From Tridacna crocea (Eukaryota > Mollusca > Bivalvia > Cardiida > Cardiidae): a stretch of 64,000 nt of DNA. The stretch lies in NCBI GenBank assembly GCA_943736015.1, contig OX031060.1, positions 26,551,231-26,615,230 of the forward strand. Reading direction: 5' to 3'. Below, in pieces: positions 54,001 to 62,310 of the stretch; within the stretch, counting starts at the first letter, position 1, and the number at the start of each line of letters is the position of its first letter. The position numbers and the translations under genes were made by a program. The notes under the pieces were generated by a model, which saw only the letters and a program-made list of their open reading frames with translations, was not told the DNA's origin and ran no database searches.

Positions 54001-57000
54001 TTTTGATTTGATGTATTATACAACACTCTGGCCATGTCGCTGGCTGCTTTCCAACATAAACAGTGCCATCCTGTAGTTCAGAGTATATGTACACAGATGA
54101 AAGGTTAAGAAAAAAGAACAAACCTCCTTAGACAATTTCATGGTTGGTATTCCATACTGGAGTAGACCTCCCACTCTGTCATTTCTTTCAAATACTGTCA
54201 CTGTGTGGCCAGCCTAAACAATATACATGTACATTCAAGCCTTTACTTATCATTAACCCTTTCCCAAACGACAAACTTTTGGACTTAACCAAATTGAAAG
54301 CATTTGCAGACAACAATTCAACTCTTGCTGAAAAGATGATTTCTGTCTATGATAGGGTAGAAAACATTGTGGGAAAAGGAGAAAATGCTGGTTACCAGCA
54401 TTTTCTCCTTTTCCCACAATGTTTTCAAAAGGCCACTATTCCAGGGCCCATGAAAACCAGGGGTTGTTTGGGAGAGGGTTAAGTAATAACCGATTGTTGT
54501 ATCCTGAGAAAAGGAGTATTGTTTGTTACAGGGTTAGCTTAAAATGATGCATCCATGCAGATATCTTTTCATGAACTAGATAAAAACATTATCGACAAAG
54601 TCAAACTGAAAGCATTTTCAGACAACAAATCAGGTATAGCTGAAATGTCAGGTTTTTGTCAGAAAAATATTGTCAGAAAAGGAGAAAATCCTGGTTACCT
54701 GTATTTTCTCGTTTTCTGTGACATTTTCACAACCCAACTTATGCAGATTGCAAGATCATTGAATTGTGAAGTAATAAGTTTAATTGTTTACCTTATTCAA
54801 CTGCGCAGCTGCTGCCATACCAGCGGGTCCACTACCAACAACTGCGACTCTCTTGCCTGTTCTGTTACTTGGGGGTATAGGTACCATCCATCCTTGCTCA
54901 AAGGCATGATCAATAATTGAATTCTCAATGTTCTTTATAGTCACTGCTGGGGAGTTGATCCCAAGTACACAGGCACCCTATATATAGAGAAGATATTTTT
55001 TTTTGTTGGTAAAAGATCAAAACTTAATTCACAAAAAGAAAATCATCTGTAGTATTTTCACAAGTGGCACGGACACGAGTAAGAATTTTACTGATGATGT
55101 TCACAAGATGAAATAAAATTTGATCTTTCACCAAAATAATAAGAATTTTATTTATTTCAAGCTTTCAACCCTTTTTTGCAGGGAAACTCAATCAAAATCC
55201 AATTCTTTACTGTTATCACCCCATGGCAAACCCCACTGCTGGCACAGCATTACAATATTTCGCAAGAAATGTAAGGTAAATTACATCATATTTCCATCTG
55301 TTTGTGTGGCATGAACATTTCACCTAGGTAACTAGTGCCTGGGAACAACTGTTTCCGCCTCCACTTGAAGAGTCAGAATATAAATTTTGGTATTTTCACT
55401 GACTGTAACCATAAAATATTGAACAAGAGCTTCGCAAAGCGGCACATATACGCCCGAAGGGGCTTGTCAGTGAAATGAGTTGAAATGACGGAAGGGCCAT
55501 GAATGAAGAGTAGTTAATCTCCATGATATGTGAAAAATATTAAAGGGCAATAACTAAAAAAAGAAAGGGTGGCACAGTTACAAATTTTGTACATTGCTGT
55601 TCTCCAGAAGGTGTTCTATCAGTTTTGAAAGGTTCAAGATCATAGCTTTTATATTTTAGAAATTATGGCCCAGACGAAAATTCAAAGAGAAAACTAACAA
55701 AGGGCAATAACTAAAAAAAGAAGGATGGCAGAGTTATGGTTCTTGTGCAGTGCACTTCTTTATAATGTGTTCTATAAGTCTTTGAAGTTTCAAGATGATA
55801 GGTTTTAAAGTTTGGGAGTTATTGCCTGGACAAAAATTCAAACTAAAAAATTAACAAAGGGCAATAAGTAAAAAAATAAAAGTCGCAGAGTTATGGTTCA
55901 TGTGCACTGCACTTCTCCATAATGTGTTCCATCGGTGTATGAAGTTGCAAGTTATTAGCTTTTATAGTTTGGAAGTTATGGCCTGGACAAAAATTCAAAC
56001 TGAAAATTAACAAAGGGCAATAAGTAAAAAAATAAAGGTCGCAGAGTTATGGTTCATGTGCAATGCACTTCTCCATAAAGTGTTCTATCACTATATGAGG
56101 TTGCAAGTTATTAGCTTTTATAGTTTGGAAGTTATGGCCTGGACAAAAATTCAAACTGATAATTAACAAAGGGCAATAACTCAAAAAAATAAAAGTGGCA
56201 GAGTTATGGTTCATATGCAATGCACTTCTCCACAATGTTATCTATCAGTGTATGAAGTTCAAAGTTAATAGCTTTTATAATTTGGAAGTTATGGCCTGGA
56301 CAAAAATTCAAACTGAAAATTAACAAAGGGCAATAACTCAAAAAATAAAGGTCACAGAGTTATGGTTCATGTGCACTGCACTTCTCCATAATGTGTTCTA
56401 TCAGTGTATGTAGTTTCAAGTTAATACCTTGTATGGTTTGGAAGTTAAAGTCTGAACAAAAATTCAAAGTGAAAAGTTGGTTATTTCAGAAATCAAGGGC
56501 AGATAATTTTGGAACGGAAACAGCGATCAAAATTCTAAGACCCAGGTGCACAACTAGACATCATGGAGATTCATTGTGCCAAGTTTCAAATAATTCCGAT
56601 GAAAACTGTAGGAGGAGTTGCGCACACAAGAAGTTGCTATCGGACGGACGGACGGACGGACGGACGACCGGGGGTATAACATAATACGACCCTTCGGGCG
56701 TATAAAAATATTTCACCAATATTTCTCAACAACCTACTGGAAAGCATGAAATAAATATAAAACCTGTCTTTGTAGCCACCTGTATTAAGCAATCACTTTT
56801 GGATTGCCTCTTAGGTGCTAGCTAAGTACAGATTGCCCTTATATCAATCAACTCATTAATACCACTGGCAATATTCAAGAGAGCTTAAATGGGCTTATAA
56901 GTACTTCTTACAAAACGTTCAGGCAAAGAGGATCTCTACATTTAACTCTTTATCAAACAACAAAATTTTAGACTTGTCCAAATCGAAAGCATTTGCAGGT

Positions 57001-60000
57001 GACAAAATAAAAGTGACTGAAAATTTGAAATTTGTTTTGTGATGAGTAGAAAACATTGTGGGAAAAGGAGAAAATGCTGGTTACCAGCATTTTCTCCTTT
57101 TCCCACATTGTTTTCTTAAGGCTTCTTTCTCAGGGGCGTCAAAAGAAGGGATTGTGTGGTGATGGGTTAAACTCTTTACCAAACAACATAATTTTAGACA
57201 AGTCTGTATTGGAAGCATTGTCAGACAACAAAATTATTCTGACTCCACCTTTATAATTTGTGTTAGGAAGGGTAGAAAACATTGTGGAAACAGGAGAAAA
57301 CTACCAGTATTTTCTCCTTTTCCCACAATGTTTTCAGATGGCTTCTTTCACTGGGTCATGAAAACCCCGAGACTGTTTGGTAAAGGGTTAACCACAACAT
57401 TTTCACAAATTTGAGTCCTGTAAATTTATTTCATATGGCAACCAGTTAGAGGTAAGGTTTGAATCAGAAACAATCAAGCAAAATACTATTAGAACATGAA
57501 CTTTTAACTATTTCCCAAATACACAAGTGTTTTAACAACTGTCAAGCTTTTGAAAAAAATTGTTTGAGAAAGAGAAAATTCTGAGGAACTGAAACTTTCT
57601 CCTTTTCCCACAATTTCTCCAAAAGGGATGTTAACCATTTACCATACAATCACAAATTTAATTATACTAACAGAGAGAGCTTTTAAACTAGAGGCGCTTG
57701 AGCCCCTGTATCGCTCCACAGGCCTGATTTTTCTGGAACGGTGAAGAGAAGTTTTTAACAATTACCATTCATTCCTGCATTTTAGGTCACTAAAGGAAAA
57801 AAGCAATGAAAAACATTGTGAGAAAAGAAGAAAATAATAGTAACTGCTGCATTTTCTTAGTTTTACACAATAATTTCTACCCTTTTTGATAACATTCCAG
57901 CAGTGTGATCATTTGGAAATAAGTTTTGTTCTATATTTTGTATTATTCTTTTCTTTGATCAAAACTTCTTGTTTTGATTACTGTACAGTACATGTCCTTG
58001 CCATATTTATGTATAATTATGTAACTGGCCAAAGGCAACTAGCTTTGCCGTAAATTTGCCAATAAATATTTGAACTTGAACTTTGATACAAATTTTACTA
58101 ATTTGAAGATTTATCATGTTGTCTGCAACATCTTTCAATTCTGACCAGTTATAAAAATTTTGTCTCCTGGTTATAATTAACTCATTACCAAATGACAACA
58201 TTTTAGGGTTGTCCAAATGGAAAGCATTTGCAGATGAAAAAATACAAGTGGCTGAAAATTTGAAAGTTTTGTGAAGGGTAGATAACATTGTGGGAAACAG
58301 AGAAAATGCTGGTTACCAGCATTTTCTCCTTTTCCCACAATGTTTTCTAAAGTCTTCTTTGTCAGGGACGTCAAAAGTAGGGATTGTGTGGTAATGGGTT
58401 AAAAAGGGTCTTGTTACAAACCATTTTGGGTGGGGAAACATCAAAATATAGAAAATATGTATTGTGGCAATTGTTTTATTGAAGTTGCAGGTTCAGTTTG
58501 ATTGGATAACAAAATGCCTTATCACAACAGTAAACCCCTGTCCCTCTTTGTATTAGGTCACCAGTAGGTCAACAAACCTTTACCAAAACTAATCAAAGTG
58601 CAGAGGTTCTCTTGTTTTATATGAAAAGGATTATAGATTATGTAAAGTAACTATCTTTAACTCTTTACCAAACGACAAAATTTGGTGTGTGACCAACCTG
58701 AAAGCATTTGCAGACAACAAATTAAACACTGATGAAATGATGATTTCTCTCTTTGATAGAGTAGAAAACACTGAGGTAAAGGAGAAAATGCTGATTACCA
58801 GCATTTTCTCCTTTTCCTAGAATGTTTTCCAAAGACGTCTTCTTTAGGGTCGCTAAAAGTCAGGATTGTATGGTAAAGACTTACCACCATAGGAACTAAC
58901 CTGCAATACAACAATGAAATCAAAACAAATAGTTTGAGAGAAAAAATTTTTCAAAGATTTTACTTTATACCATAAAAGGAAACTGAGTCTCCCATAAAGG
59001 CCATTTTTTTTAAACGGATCTTTTTTTTTTTTAAAGGAATTCTGTAGATCTCTATCTAAGGAACATTCCTGCAAAAAAATAATGCTATCCAATTAGCGGT
59101 TTGGGAGGAGAAGATTTTTAAAAGTTTTTTACTTTGGTTACTATGGCAACCAGAATTATTCATGGAACACAATCATTTGAAGGAATTAGAAAGAGGACAA
59201 TCTAAGGCATGTTCCTGTGAAATTTGGTGAAAATCCAGTCAATAGTTTCTGAGGAGAAGTTTTTTAAAGAAAAAGTTGGACGCATGCACGGACGAATGGA
59301 CAGACGGACGCACGAAGGACACAACGCCATGACAATAGCTCGCTGGCCTTCTGCCTGTGGAGCTAAAAACATTTTGGGAAAAGGAGAAAATGCTGGTAAC
59401 CAGCATTTTCTCCTATTACCACAACACTTTCTACCATATCAAAGAAACTAGTTGTTTATTCAGCTGCATATAATTTGTCGTCTGCAAATGCTTTTAATTT
59501 ATTCTAGCCACACTTGTACAGTAAAGAGTTATGTCATCTGGTACTAACCTCACATGGTGCTGGACATACACGCCCAGTGAATTCTGGGAAATTGTTTGTC
59601 TGCAACAGCTGATTCAAAGCTTCCTTCCAGTTACCCTGAAAGTCAATTCAGTCGCTTTAAAAATAAAATTTTAATGTAACTTCTCTCCTGATCCATTTAA
59701 TAACAAGGGGACTCCTTGCAGATGCCAGGCCTCAATTTCACTTGCTTTTTCAGTAAAAATTCTCAGCCACAAAAAAAAGGGTCATAACTTTATCAAATAT
59801 ATTTTGAGGAATGTATGCCTTTCTGGTTTGAGTTTCCTTTCTTCTATACTTAACAGCTATCCCTTACAAGCTATTTTAACTCTTTACCAAACGACAAAAT
59901 TTTACACAGGTCCAAATTGAAAGCATTTGCAGACGACATATTAAAATTGACTTAAGAATTGAAATTTGCTTTGAGAGGGGTAGAAAACATTGCAGGAAAA

Positions 60001-62094
60001 GTAGAAAATGCTGGCTACCAGCATTTTGTCCTTTTTCCACAATGTTTAAAAAAGGGCTTCTTTCACAGGGTTGTTAAAAGTCGGGATTGTGTGGTAAGGG
60101 GTTAAGGAAAGATCTTCAGAAAAATCAGAAATTGTTGAAAATTTCGCCGACAAAAACACAAATGATTGCAGTCTTTTGACAATGCCAAATTTTCAACACT
60201 GTAAGGAAAAAAAGGAATATGGAAAATAAATTGTTCTACATTCTAATATGACACGCGACTTTGGCTCTATAAACACAGTGCAAGGAAAACATGGTAAAAT
60301 CTGTGACAATCCATGCAGAGTGATGTCATTCTAAATCGAGTGACGTCACTCAATGAAACATACTCTTCATCCGCATTTTTACTCTAAGTTTGATTTTGTT
60401 TTCATTTCATTAAGAATTGGCCATGTTAGAATCGAAATAATCTTCTTCCTATCGTGGTATATCATTCAATAAACCACGTTGTGAGTTATGAGGCGCAATG
60501 AATAACCCATTTGGGCTATCGCCCTTGTGGATTATTTATCGTGCCACATAACTCACAACTGTGGTTTATTGAACGATATACCACAATAGAAAGAAGATTA
60601 TTTCTTAATTAACCCTTTCCCAAACAATCCCTGTTTTTTACGGGTCTGGAGTAGTAGCCTTTTGAAAACATTGTGGGAAAAGGCGAAAATGCTGGTAACC
60701 AGCGTTTTCTCCTTTTCCCACAATGTTTTCTAACCTATCGCAGACAGAAATCATTTTTTCAGCAAAAGTTGAATTGTTGTCTGCAAACTACTTCAGAACA
60801 GAATTAAAGCAATGTTTTTCTATCATTATTTCCAATGCACTAAATAACCCAGAAGACACATGACACATTCAAACTAAGACCCAATTAATTGCAACTTGAT
60901 GGTTGCATATGACAATAGTGTTCAAGCCAAGCAGACAGTGTAGATCAAAGATCAGACTGCACAACTGAACAGTCTGATCTTGATCTATACTGGACACATA
61001 CACATCTACTAATAGTTGTGAAAGGCACATATAGGGTTACTATGTTGTTCTCTTCCTATATTTATAAAGCTACAATGAAAGCCAGAGAGACATACCCTAA
61101 ACACCAAGTCATTCCATTTAGGTATGATGTTTCCAAGAGGACATCCGTTATTGGACTGACAAAATGGCACCCCACAGTCCATACACCTGGCTGCCTGCAT
61201 CTTCAGTCCATCTTTCACAACTTTGTGGTTGAATATTTCTTTCCAGTCTTTTTGGCGGACCTTTGCATCACGATACTGATATGTAGCTCTCTTGTACTTC
61301 ACAAATCCCCTGTAAATAATGTAATTCTGAGATTAGTGACACTTACTTATTTACAACTATGGCATTTAACCCTTCATCACAAATTCTCATGATTTACTGA
61401 CCACCAAGAAGAATACATTGGAAGATAGTACAATGTTTTAGAATTTCCACAACTGAGCAACATCTGTCTTCTCAAAATGCTTTCAAATTGGACCAGTCAA
61501 CTATAATCCTTCTTGGCACCTATATACAGGGACCTGAGGTGTCTTGCCCAAGTACAATCCCAAAGTAGAAAAAACAAATGTTTCCAGTCAGGCTCAAACC
61601 AAAGCTCAAACTTTAACACAAGGGAGCCTTGAGTTGATTCTAAGTTAAACCTTTAATCCATAGATACTCATTTCTACGCATTGCTTGTAGGAGCCTTTGG
61701 AAAACATTGTGGCAAAAGGTGAAATTGCTCATGACGAGCAATTTCACCTTTTGTCACAATGTTTTCTATGCTATCAGAAGGTGTCATATATCCATAAAAA
61801 CAGTTTCATCCTTGCTTTTATATAGTGTCAATTAGAGATACCATAGAAATGCCCTATGAGGTACAGGGTTAAAGAACTTAAGAGAATCTTAAAAATTAGT
61901 ATAAAAACATGCATAGCTTACTTCAGTTTATCCAGTTTTTTCTGCTCTAACACAGCATCTGGAATGGTCTCTTCAATATCAACCACCTTCTGTTCTGGTT
62001 TGTATTTACTTTCACCATTCACACCATTCACTGCAGTTTCACCATTCACCATGTTTTCTTTCTTGGTTGCTTCTTCTTCCTCCTCTATTGCAAC
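44922..62094 (-). CDS. GOGAT: Glutamate synthase (GOGAT), 3' part: linker and complete beta (GltD-like) domain, 11 exons
   Basis: Exons on the minus strand, in transcript order: 62094-61922, 61309-61096, 59635-59549, 54977-54792, 54213-54124, 52826-52667, 51615-51446, 49596-49429, 48618-48516, 47062-46895, 45058-44922. Joined they give 1656 nt: 551 codons and a TGA. Every intron is GT-AG and all phases agree. The product makes glutamate from glutamine and 2-oxoglutarate; this half takes electrons from NAD(P)H through FAD and Fe-S centres to the synthase half. Seen: acidic linker (1-57), Fe-S cysteines C100, C103, C108, C114 and C153, C157, C161, FAD-type GSGPAG at 206-211, NADPH-type GGGDTG at 345-350, and [15 protein letters not shown] near the end. 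The length fits a GltD subunit (about 470 aa) plus linker. The large synthase half must lie upstream of the window. A fused two-half GOGAT is known from insects, nematodes and molluscs and is missing in vertebrates. NADH versus NADPH use cannot be told by eye. Confidence 0.95.
45155..45466 (-). mobile_element. Hairpin MITE in GOGAT intron, preceded by a partial copy
   Basis: A fragment (CCTTTATCAGACAAG...CAGACAACACATG, 45157-45225), then a fuller copy, AACTCTTTACCAAAACACAAA, to 45466. Core AAGAAGAAAATGCTGGTCACCAGC. Confidence 0.8.
45690..45835 (-). repeat. SINE family I tail fragment
   Basis: ATCTATGCTTTCCTGGAG and CTGTTTTCCCACAC resemble the body at 1640-1720. Confidence 0.45.
45856..46084 (+). 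mobile_element. Hairpin TTAA MITE, near-consensus, in GOGAT intron
   Basis: ACCCATTACCACACAATCCC to GGTAATGAGTTAA; perfect core. Confidence 0.92.
46120..46190. repeat. GATC/CAGACTGCAC palindrome family
   Basis: TATCAAAGATCCAGTATCAGAC with GTGCAGTCTGATCTCAATC; decayed. Confidence 0.6.
46196..46426 (+). mobile_element. Hairpin MITE in GOGAT intron
   Basis: TGACCCTATGCCACACAATG to GTGGTAGAGGGTTAA; core GCTGGTGACCAGC. Confidence 0.86.
46651..46872 (-). mobile_element. Hairpin TTAA MITE 22 bp from a GOGAT splice donor
   Basis: TTAACCCTTTACCAGACGAC, a perfect core, and an end TGAGTGGTAATG. The exon 47062-46895 ends just after it on plus coordinates. Confidence 0.9.
46895..47062 (-). CDS. GOGAT exon: [14 protein letters not shown]...VYAAG
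   Basis: Encodes [20 protein letters not shown] and runs to SVPRVYAAG. The final G is the first base of the Asp codon completed in the last exon (AAG-D-CRRG). A hairpin MITE lies about 22 bp beyond its donor. Confidence 0.96.
47114..47342 (+). mobile_element. Hairpin TTAA MITE, near-consensus, in GOGAT intron
   Basis: TGACCCATTACCACAC to GTGGTAAAGAGTTAA; perfect core. It begins about 50 bp upstream of the acceptor of exon 47062-46895. Confidence 0.92.
47511..47712 (-). mobile_element. Hairpin TTAA MITE, divergent subfamily, one arm lost
   Basis: TTAACCCTTTACCTGTTATGCC to ATAAAGGGTTAA. Only the right arm CTCGTTACGAGCAATTTCTCC remains. The left part is the reverse complement of the right part of 2341-2570. 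Confidence 0.82.
48516..48618 (-). CDS. GOGAT exon: [22 protein letters not shown]
   Basis: A 103-nt exon ending after one base of a Gly codon. It continues the NADPH fold beta strands (GVKTVEVEW). The acceptor is ttatag and the donor is gtaagg. Confidence 0.95.
48691..49148 (-). repeat. Two old hairpin MITE relics in GOGAT intron
   Basis: AAAGCATTTGGAGAGGAC with a core at 48800-48835 (AATGCAGATTACCTGCCATTTTC), and a more decayed copy beginning AACTCTTTATCTGCC at 48957. Confidence 0.5.
49150..49376 (+). mobile_element. Hairpin TTAA MITE in GOGAT intron
   Basis: TTAACTCTTTACTACACAATCCC to TTTGGTAAAGAGTAA; core near perfect. Confidence 0.9.
49429..49596 (-). CDS. GOGAT exon: [23 protein letters not shown]
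   Basis: 56 codons, phase 0 at both ends. The proline-rich EILPPPP...[18 protein letters not shown] stretch is characteristic of glutamate synthase beta domains. It ends [10 protein letters not shown] before gtatgt. Confidence 0.96.
49680..50590. other. GOGAT intron without recognised element
   Basis: A short MITE left end (GAACCCTTTACCACACAATC) lies at 49644-49668; a G-run at 50490-50500. No coding signal. Confidence 0.5.
50597..50827 (+). mobile_element. Hairpin TTAA MITE, near-consensus, in GOGAT intron
   Basis: TTAACCCATTACCACAC to GGTAATGGGTTAA; perfect tip and arms. Confidence 0.93.
50830..51440. other. GOGAT intron, AT-rich, no element recognised
   Basis: A weak hairpin-MITE trace (GGGAGGGTAGAAACC...AAAATACTGGTTACTTGC) occurs near 51282-51332. 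Confidence 0.5.
51446..51615 (-). CDS. GOGAT exon: NADPH-binding Rossmann motif
   Basis: Starts [13 protein letters not shown] and contains [22 protein letters not shown], the second dinucleotide-binding fingerprint of the beta subunit. Two bases complete the split Gly codon of the previous exon; the exon ends on a whole codon before gtaatc. Confidence 0.97.
51801..52024 (-). mobile_element. Hairpin TTAA MITE in GOGAT intron
   Basis: TTAACTCATTGCCAAACAAC to TTTGGTAATGGGTTAA; core GCTGATTACCAGC. Confidence 0.9.
52075..52303 (-). mobile_element. Old hairpin MITE in GOGAT intron
   Basis: ACTTTTTATCGAATGACAAAA; core GAGAAAATGCTAATTACCTGC; end ATGTGGTAGAGAG. Confidence 0.68.
52667..52826 (-). 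CDS. GOGAT exon: [23 protein letters not shown]
   Basis: A 160-nt exon that ends after the first base of a Gly codon (PRDLPIPG). It includes [17 protein letters not shown], the conserved GltD loop between the FAD and NADPH folds. The donor is gtaaaa. Confidence 0.96.
53090..53325 (-). mobile_element. Old hairpin MITE in GOGAT intron
   Basis: CTCTTTACCAGAAAACAGGAC to TTGTTTGGTAGAAGATTAA; core GAGAAAATCCTAGTTACC. Confidence 0.68.
53326..54120. other. GOGAT intron; 3' end of a dispersed element near 53880-53960
   Basis: ATGGACGGACGGATGGATGGGCAGACAG and CCCCCCTCCACTTCGTTGTGGAGGG, a small hairpin, resemble the 3' ends of the satellite elements. Otherwise nothing recognised. Confidence 0.45.
54124..54213 (-). 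CDS. GOGAT exon: [23 protein letters not shown]
   Basis: A 30-codon, phase-0 exon continuing the FAD fold. It has an acidic end of beta-2 (VFER) and the GGLLQYGIP motif shared by GltD proteins. A near-intact hairpin MITE begins only about 40 bp upstream of its acceptor. Confidence 0.97.
54253..54482 (-). mobile_element. Hairpin TTAA MITE close to a GOGAT splice acceptor
   Basis: TTAACCCTTTCCCAAACGAC to TTGGGAGAGGGTTAA; perfect core. Nearly the same sequence as 15179-15471 without the internal duplication, so that subfamily was active recently. Confidence 0.93.
54560..54750 (-). repeat. Old hairpin MITE in GOGAT intron
   Basis: AAGTCAAACTGAAAGCATTTTC; core GGAGAAAATCCTGGTTACCTG. Confidence 0.6.
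54792..54977 (-). CDS. GOGAT exon: FAD-binding Rossmann motif
   Basis: Encodes 62 residues from [18 protein letters not shown] to AAAAQLNK, including [17 protein letters not shown], the dinucleotide (FAD) fold fingerprint. The preceding intron, about 4.6 kb, is the largest in the window and holds the satellite element at 55421-56706. Confidence 0.97.
55421..56706 (+). mobile_element. Hairpin-capped composite element with about six 157-bp repeats, in GOGAT intron
   Basis: Opens GAACAAGAGCTTCGCAAAGCGG and ATATACGCCCGAAGGGGC. Units are marked by AACAAAGGGCAATAA at about 55542, 55695, 55854, 56010, 56167 and 56326, each with GCAGAGTTATGGTTC. It closes with (CGGA)n at 56641-56668 and ATACGACCCTTCGGGCGTAT, a hairpin also inversely related to the opening. 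It is transcribed as antisense within the GOGAT pre-mRNA. Confidence 0.87.
56942..57170 (-). mobile_element. Hairpin TTAA MITE in GOGAT intron
   Basis: TTAACTCTTTATCAAACAAC to GGTGATGGGTTAA; perfect core. Confidence 0.92.
57167..57391 (-). mobile_element. Hairpin TTAA MITE abutting the previous copy
   Basis: Begins in the shared TTAA with AACTCTTTACCAAACAAC and ends GGTAAAGGGTTAA. The hairpin tip is shortened (AGGAGAAAACTACCAG). Confidence 0.88.
57506..57700 (+). repeat. Old hairpin MITE and MITE-end fragment
   Basis: TTAACTATTTCCCAAATAC, core GAGAAAATTCTGAGGAAC...TTTCTCCTTTTCCCAC; then TTAACCATTTACCATACAATC at 57632. Confidence 0.55.
57690..57745 (+). repeat. Composite element 5' end fragment
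   Basis: CTAGAGGCGCTTGAGCCCCTGTATCGCTCCACAGG: a hairpin plus the ATCGCTCCAC motif of the element at 38128. Confidence 0.5.
57775..57905 (+). repeat. Old hairpin MITE core
   Basis: AAAACATTGTGAGAAAAGAAG...AACTGCTGCATTTTCTTAG...TTTCTACCC. Confidence 0.55.
58177..58402 (-). mobile_element. Hairpin TTAA MITE in GOGAT intron
   Basis: TTAACTCATTACCAAATGAC to GTGGTAATGGGTTAA; core near perfect (one left-arm change, GAAACAG). Confidence 0.92.
58655..58882 (-). mobile_element. Hairpin TTAA MITE in GOGAT intron
   Basis: TTTAACTCTTTACCAAACGAC to TGTATGGTAAAGACTTA; core GCTGATTACCAGC. Confidence 0.86.
59030..59366 (+). mobile_element. Composite element 3' part in GOGAT intron
   Basis: TACTATGGCAACCAGAATT, GGACGCATGCACGGACG and the end GCTGGCCTTCTGCCTGTGGAGCTAAAAA match the 3' end of the element at 38128-39625. 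Internal satellites are absent. Confidence 0.72.
59366..59532 (+). mobile_element. Hairpin MITE lacking its left end, 16 bp from a GOGAT splice donor
   Basis: AACATTTTGGGAAAAGGAG follows directly on the composite element end. Core perfect; right end TACAGTAAAGAGTTA. Confidence 0.85.
59549..59635 (-). CDS. GOGAT exon: [20 protein letters not shown]...CPAPCE
   Basis: An 87-nt, 29-codon exon in phase 0 at both ends. It ends in CPAPCE, which continues into GAC in the next exon and so completes the second cysteine group. The acceptor is tttcag and the donor is gttagt. A truncated hairpin MITE ends about 16 bp from its donor. Confidence 0.96.
59876..60105 (-). mobile_element. Hairpin TTAA MITE in GOGAT intron
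   Basis: TTAACTCTTTACCAAACGAC to GTGGTAAGGGGTTAA; core GCTGGCTACCAGC. Confidence 0.9.
60436..60604. mobile_element. Foldback element of about 170 bp in GOGAT intron
   Basis: AATAATCTTCTTCCTATCGTGG and TGAGTTATGAGGCGC are inverted at CCACAATAGAAAGAAGATTATT and GTGCCACATAACTCACA, leaving a short loop (CCATTTGGGCTATCGCCC). Confidence 0.82.
60609..60790 (+). mobile_element. Hairpin TTAA MITE, right end lost
   Basis: TTAACCCTTTCCCAAACAATCCC; core with one change per arm that does not pair (GGCG / GCGTTTT). It stops after GTCTGCAAACTA. Confidence 0.86.
60938..60992. repeat. GATC/CAGACTGCAC palindrome family, in GOGAT intron
   Basis: AGTGTAGATCAAAGATCAGAC, TGCACAACTGAACAGTC, TGATCTTGATCTATACTGG: a near-perfect hairpin. 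Confidence 0.78.
61096..61309 (-). CDS. GOGAT exon: first Fe-S cysteine cluster
   Basis: Encodes [18 protein letters not shown]... and then CMDCGVPFC followed by [17 protein letters not shown]. The pattern C-x2-C-x4-C-x5-C is the classic N-terminal Fe-S motif of GltD and related dihydropyrimidine dehydrogenase-type flavoproteins. The donor is gtatgt after an AGG codon (phase 0). Confidence 0.96.
61367..61505 (+). repeat. Old hairpin MITE in GOGAT intron
   Basis: TTAACCCTTCATCACAAATTC, GTCTTCTCAAAATGCTTTC, AAATTGGACCAGTC; the core is lost. Confidence 0.6.
61645..61871 (-). mobile_element. Hairpin TTAA MITE, second subfamily (GGTGAAAT arms), in GOGAT intron
   Basis: TTAAACCTTTAATCCATAGATAC to GGTACAGGGTTAA. 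Core GTGGCAAAAGGTGAAATTGCTC / GAGCAATTTCACCTTTTGTC. Reverse of 41813-42041. Confidence 0.92.
61922..62094 (-). CDS. GOGAT exon (first in window): acidic linker between synthase and beta halves
   Basis: Encodes 57 residues starting [12 protein letters not shown] and ending KLDKL, with two bases of the next Lys codon. The acceptor is ...ctccag and the donor is gtaagc. It is rich in Glu, Lys and Asn-Gly ([13 protein letters not shown]), so probably a disordered tether. Its 5' partner exon is not found between 62100 and 64000 and must lie further upstream. Confidence 0.88.
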
Positions 62095-62163
62095 CTGGAG
62101 CATAGAAATGTCTTGTAATCTTCACTGCAATCTTGGAAAACAGTTTTTAATAACTGGACATCA

Positions 62164-62310
62164 AAGAAAAACTAGAAGGCCCTGAAGGGCCTGAATATGC
62201 TCTACTGGCAGAGAGTTTGCTTTCAAATAAGGCATACATAGGAATTCATTACGCAAAAAGACAAAATAAATTGACATTTTCAACTCAAAATGGCTACTTT
62301 TCCATTACTG
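62164..62310 (-). mobile_element. Truncated composite element (relative of 22320-23087)
   Basis: The minus strand reads one piece of the 154-bp satellite (AATGGAAAAGTAGCCATTTTGAG), then GCCAGTAGAGC and the end hairpin AGGCCCTTCAGGGCCT followed by TCTAGTTTTT. Confidence 0.72.

Noticed and set aside
290-60760. Hairpin cores as rho-independent terminators or CRISPR repeats
   Set aside because: Animal genomic context, no regular spacers, and each core lies in a TTAA-bounded element.
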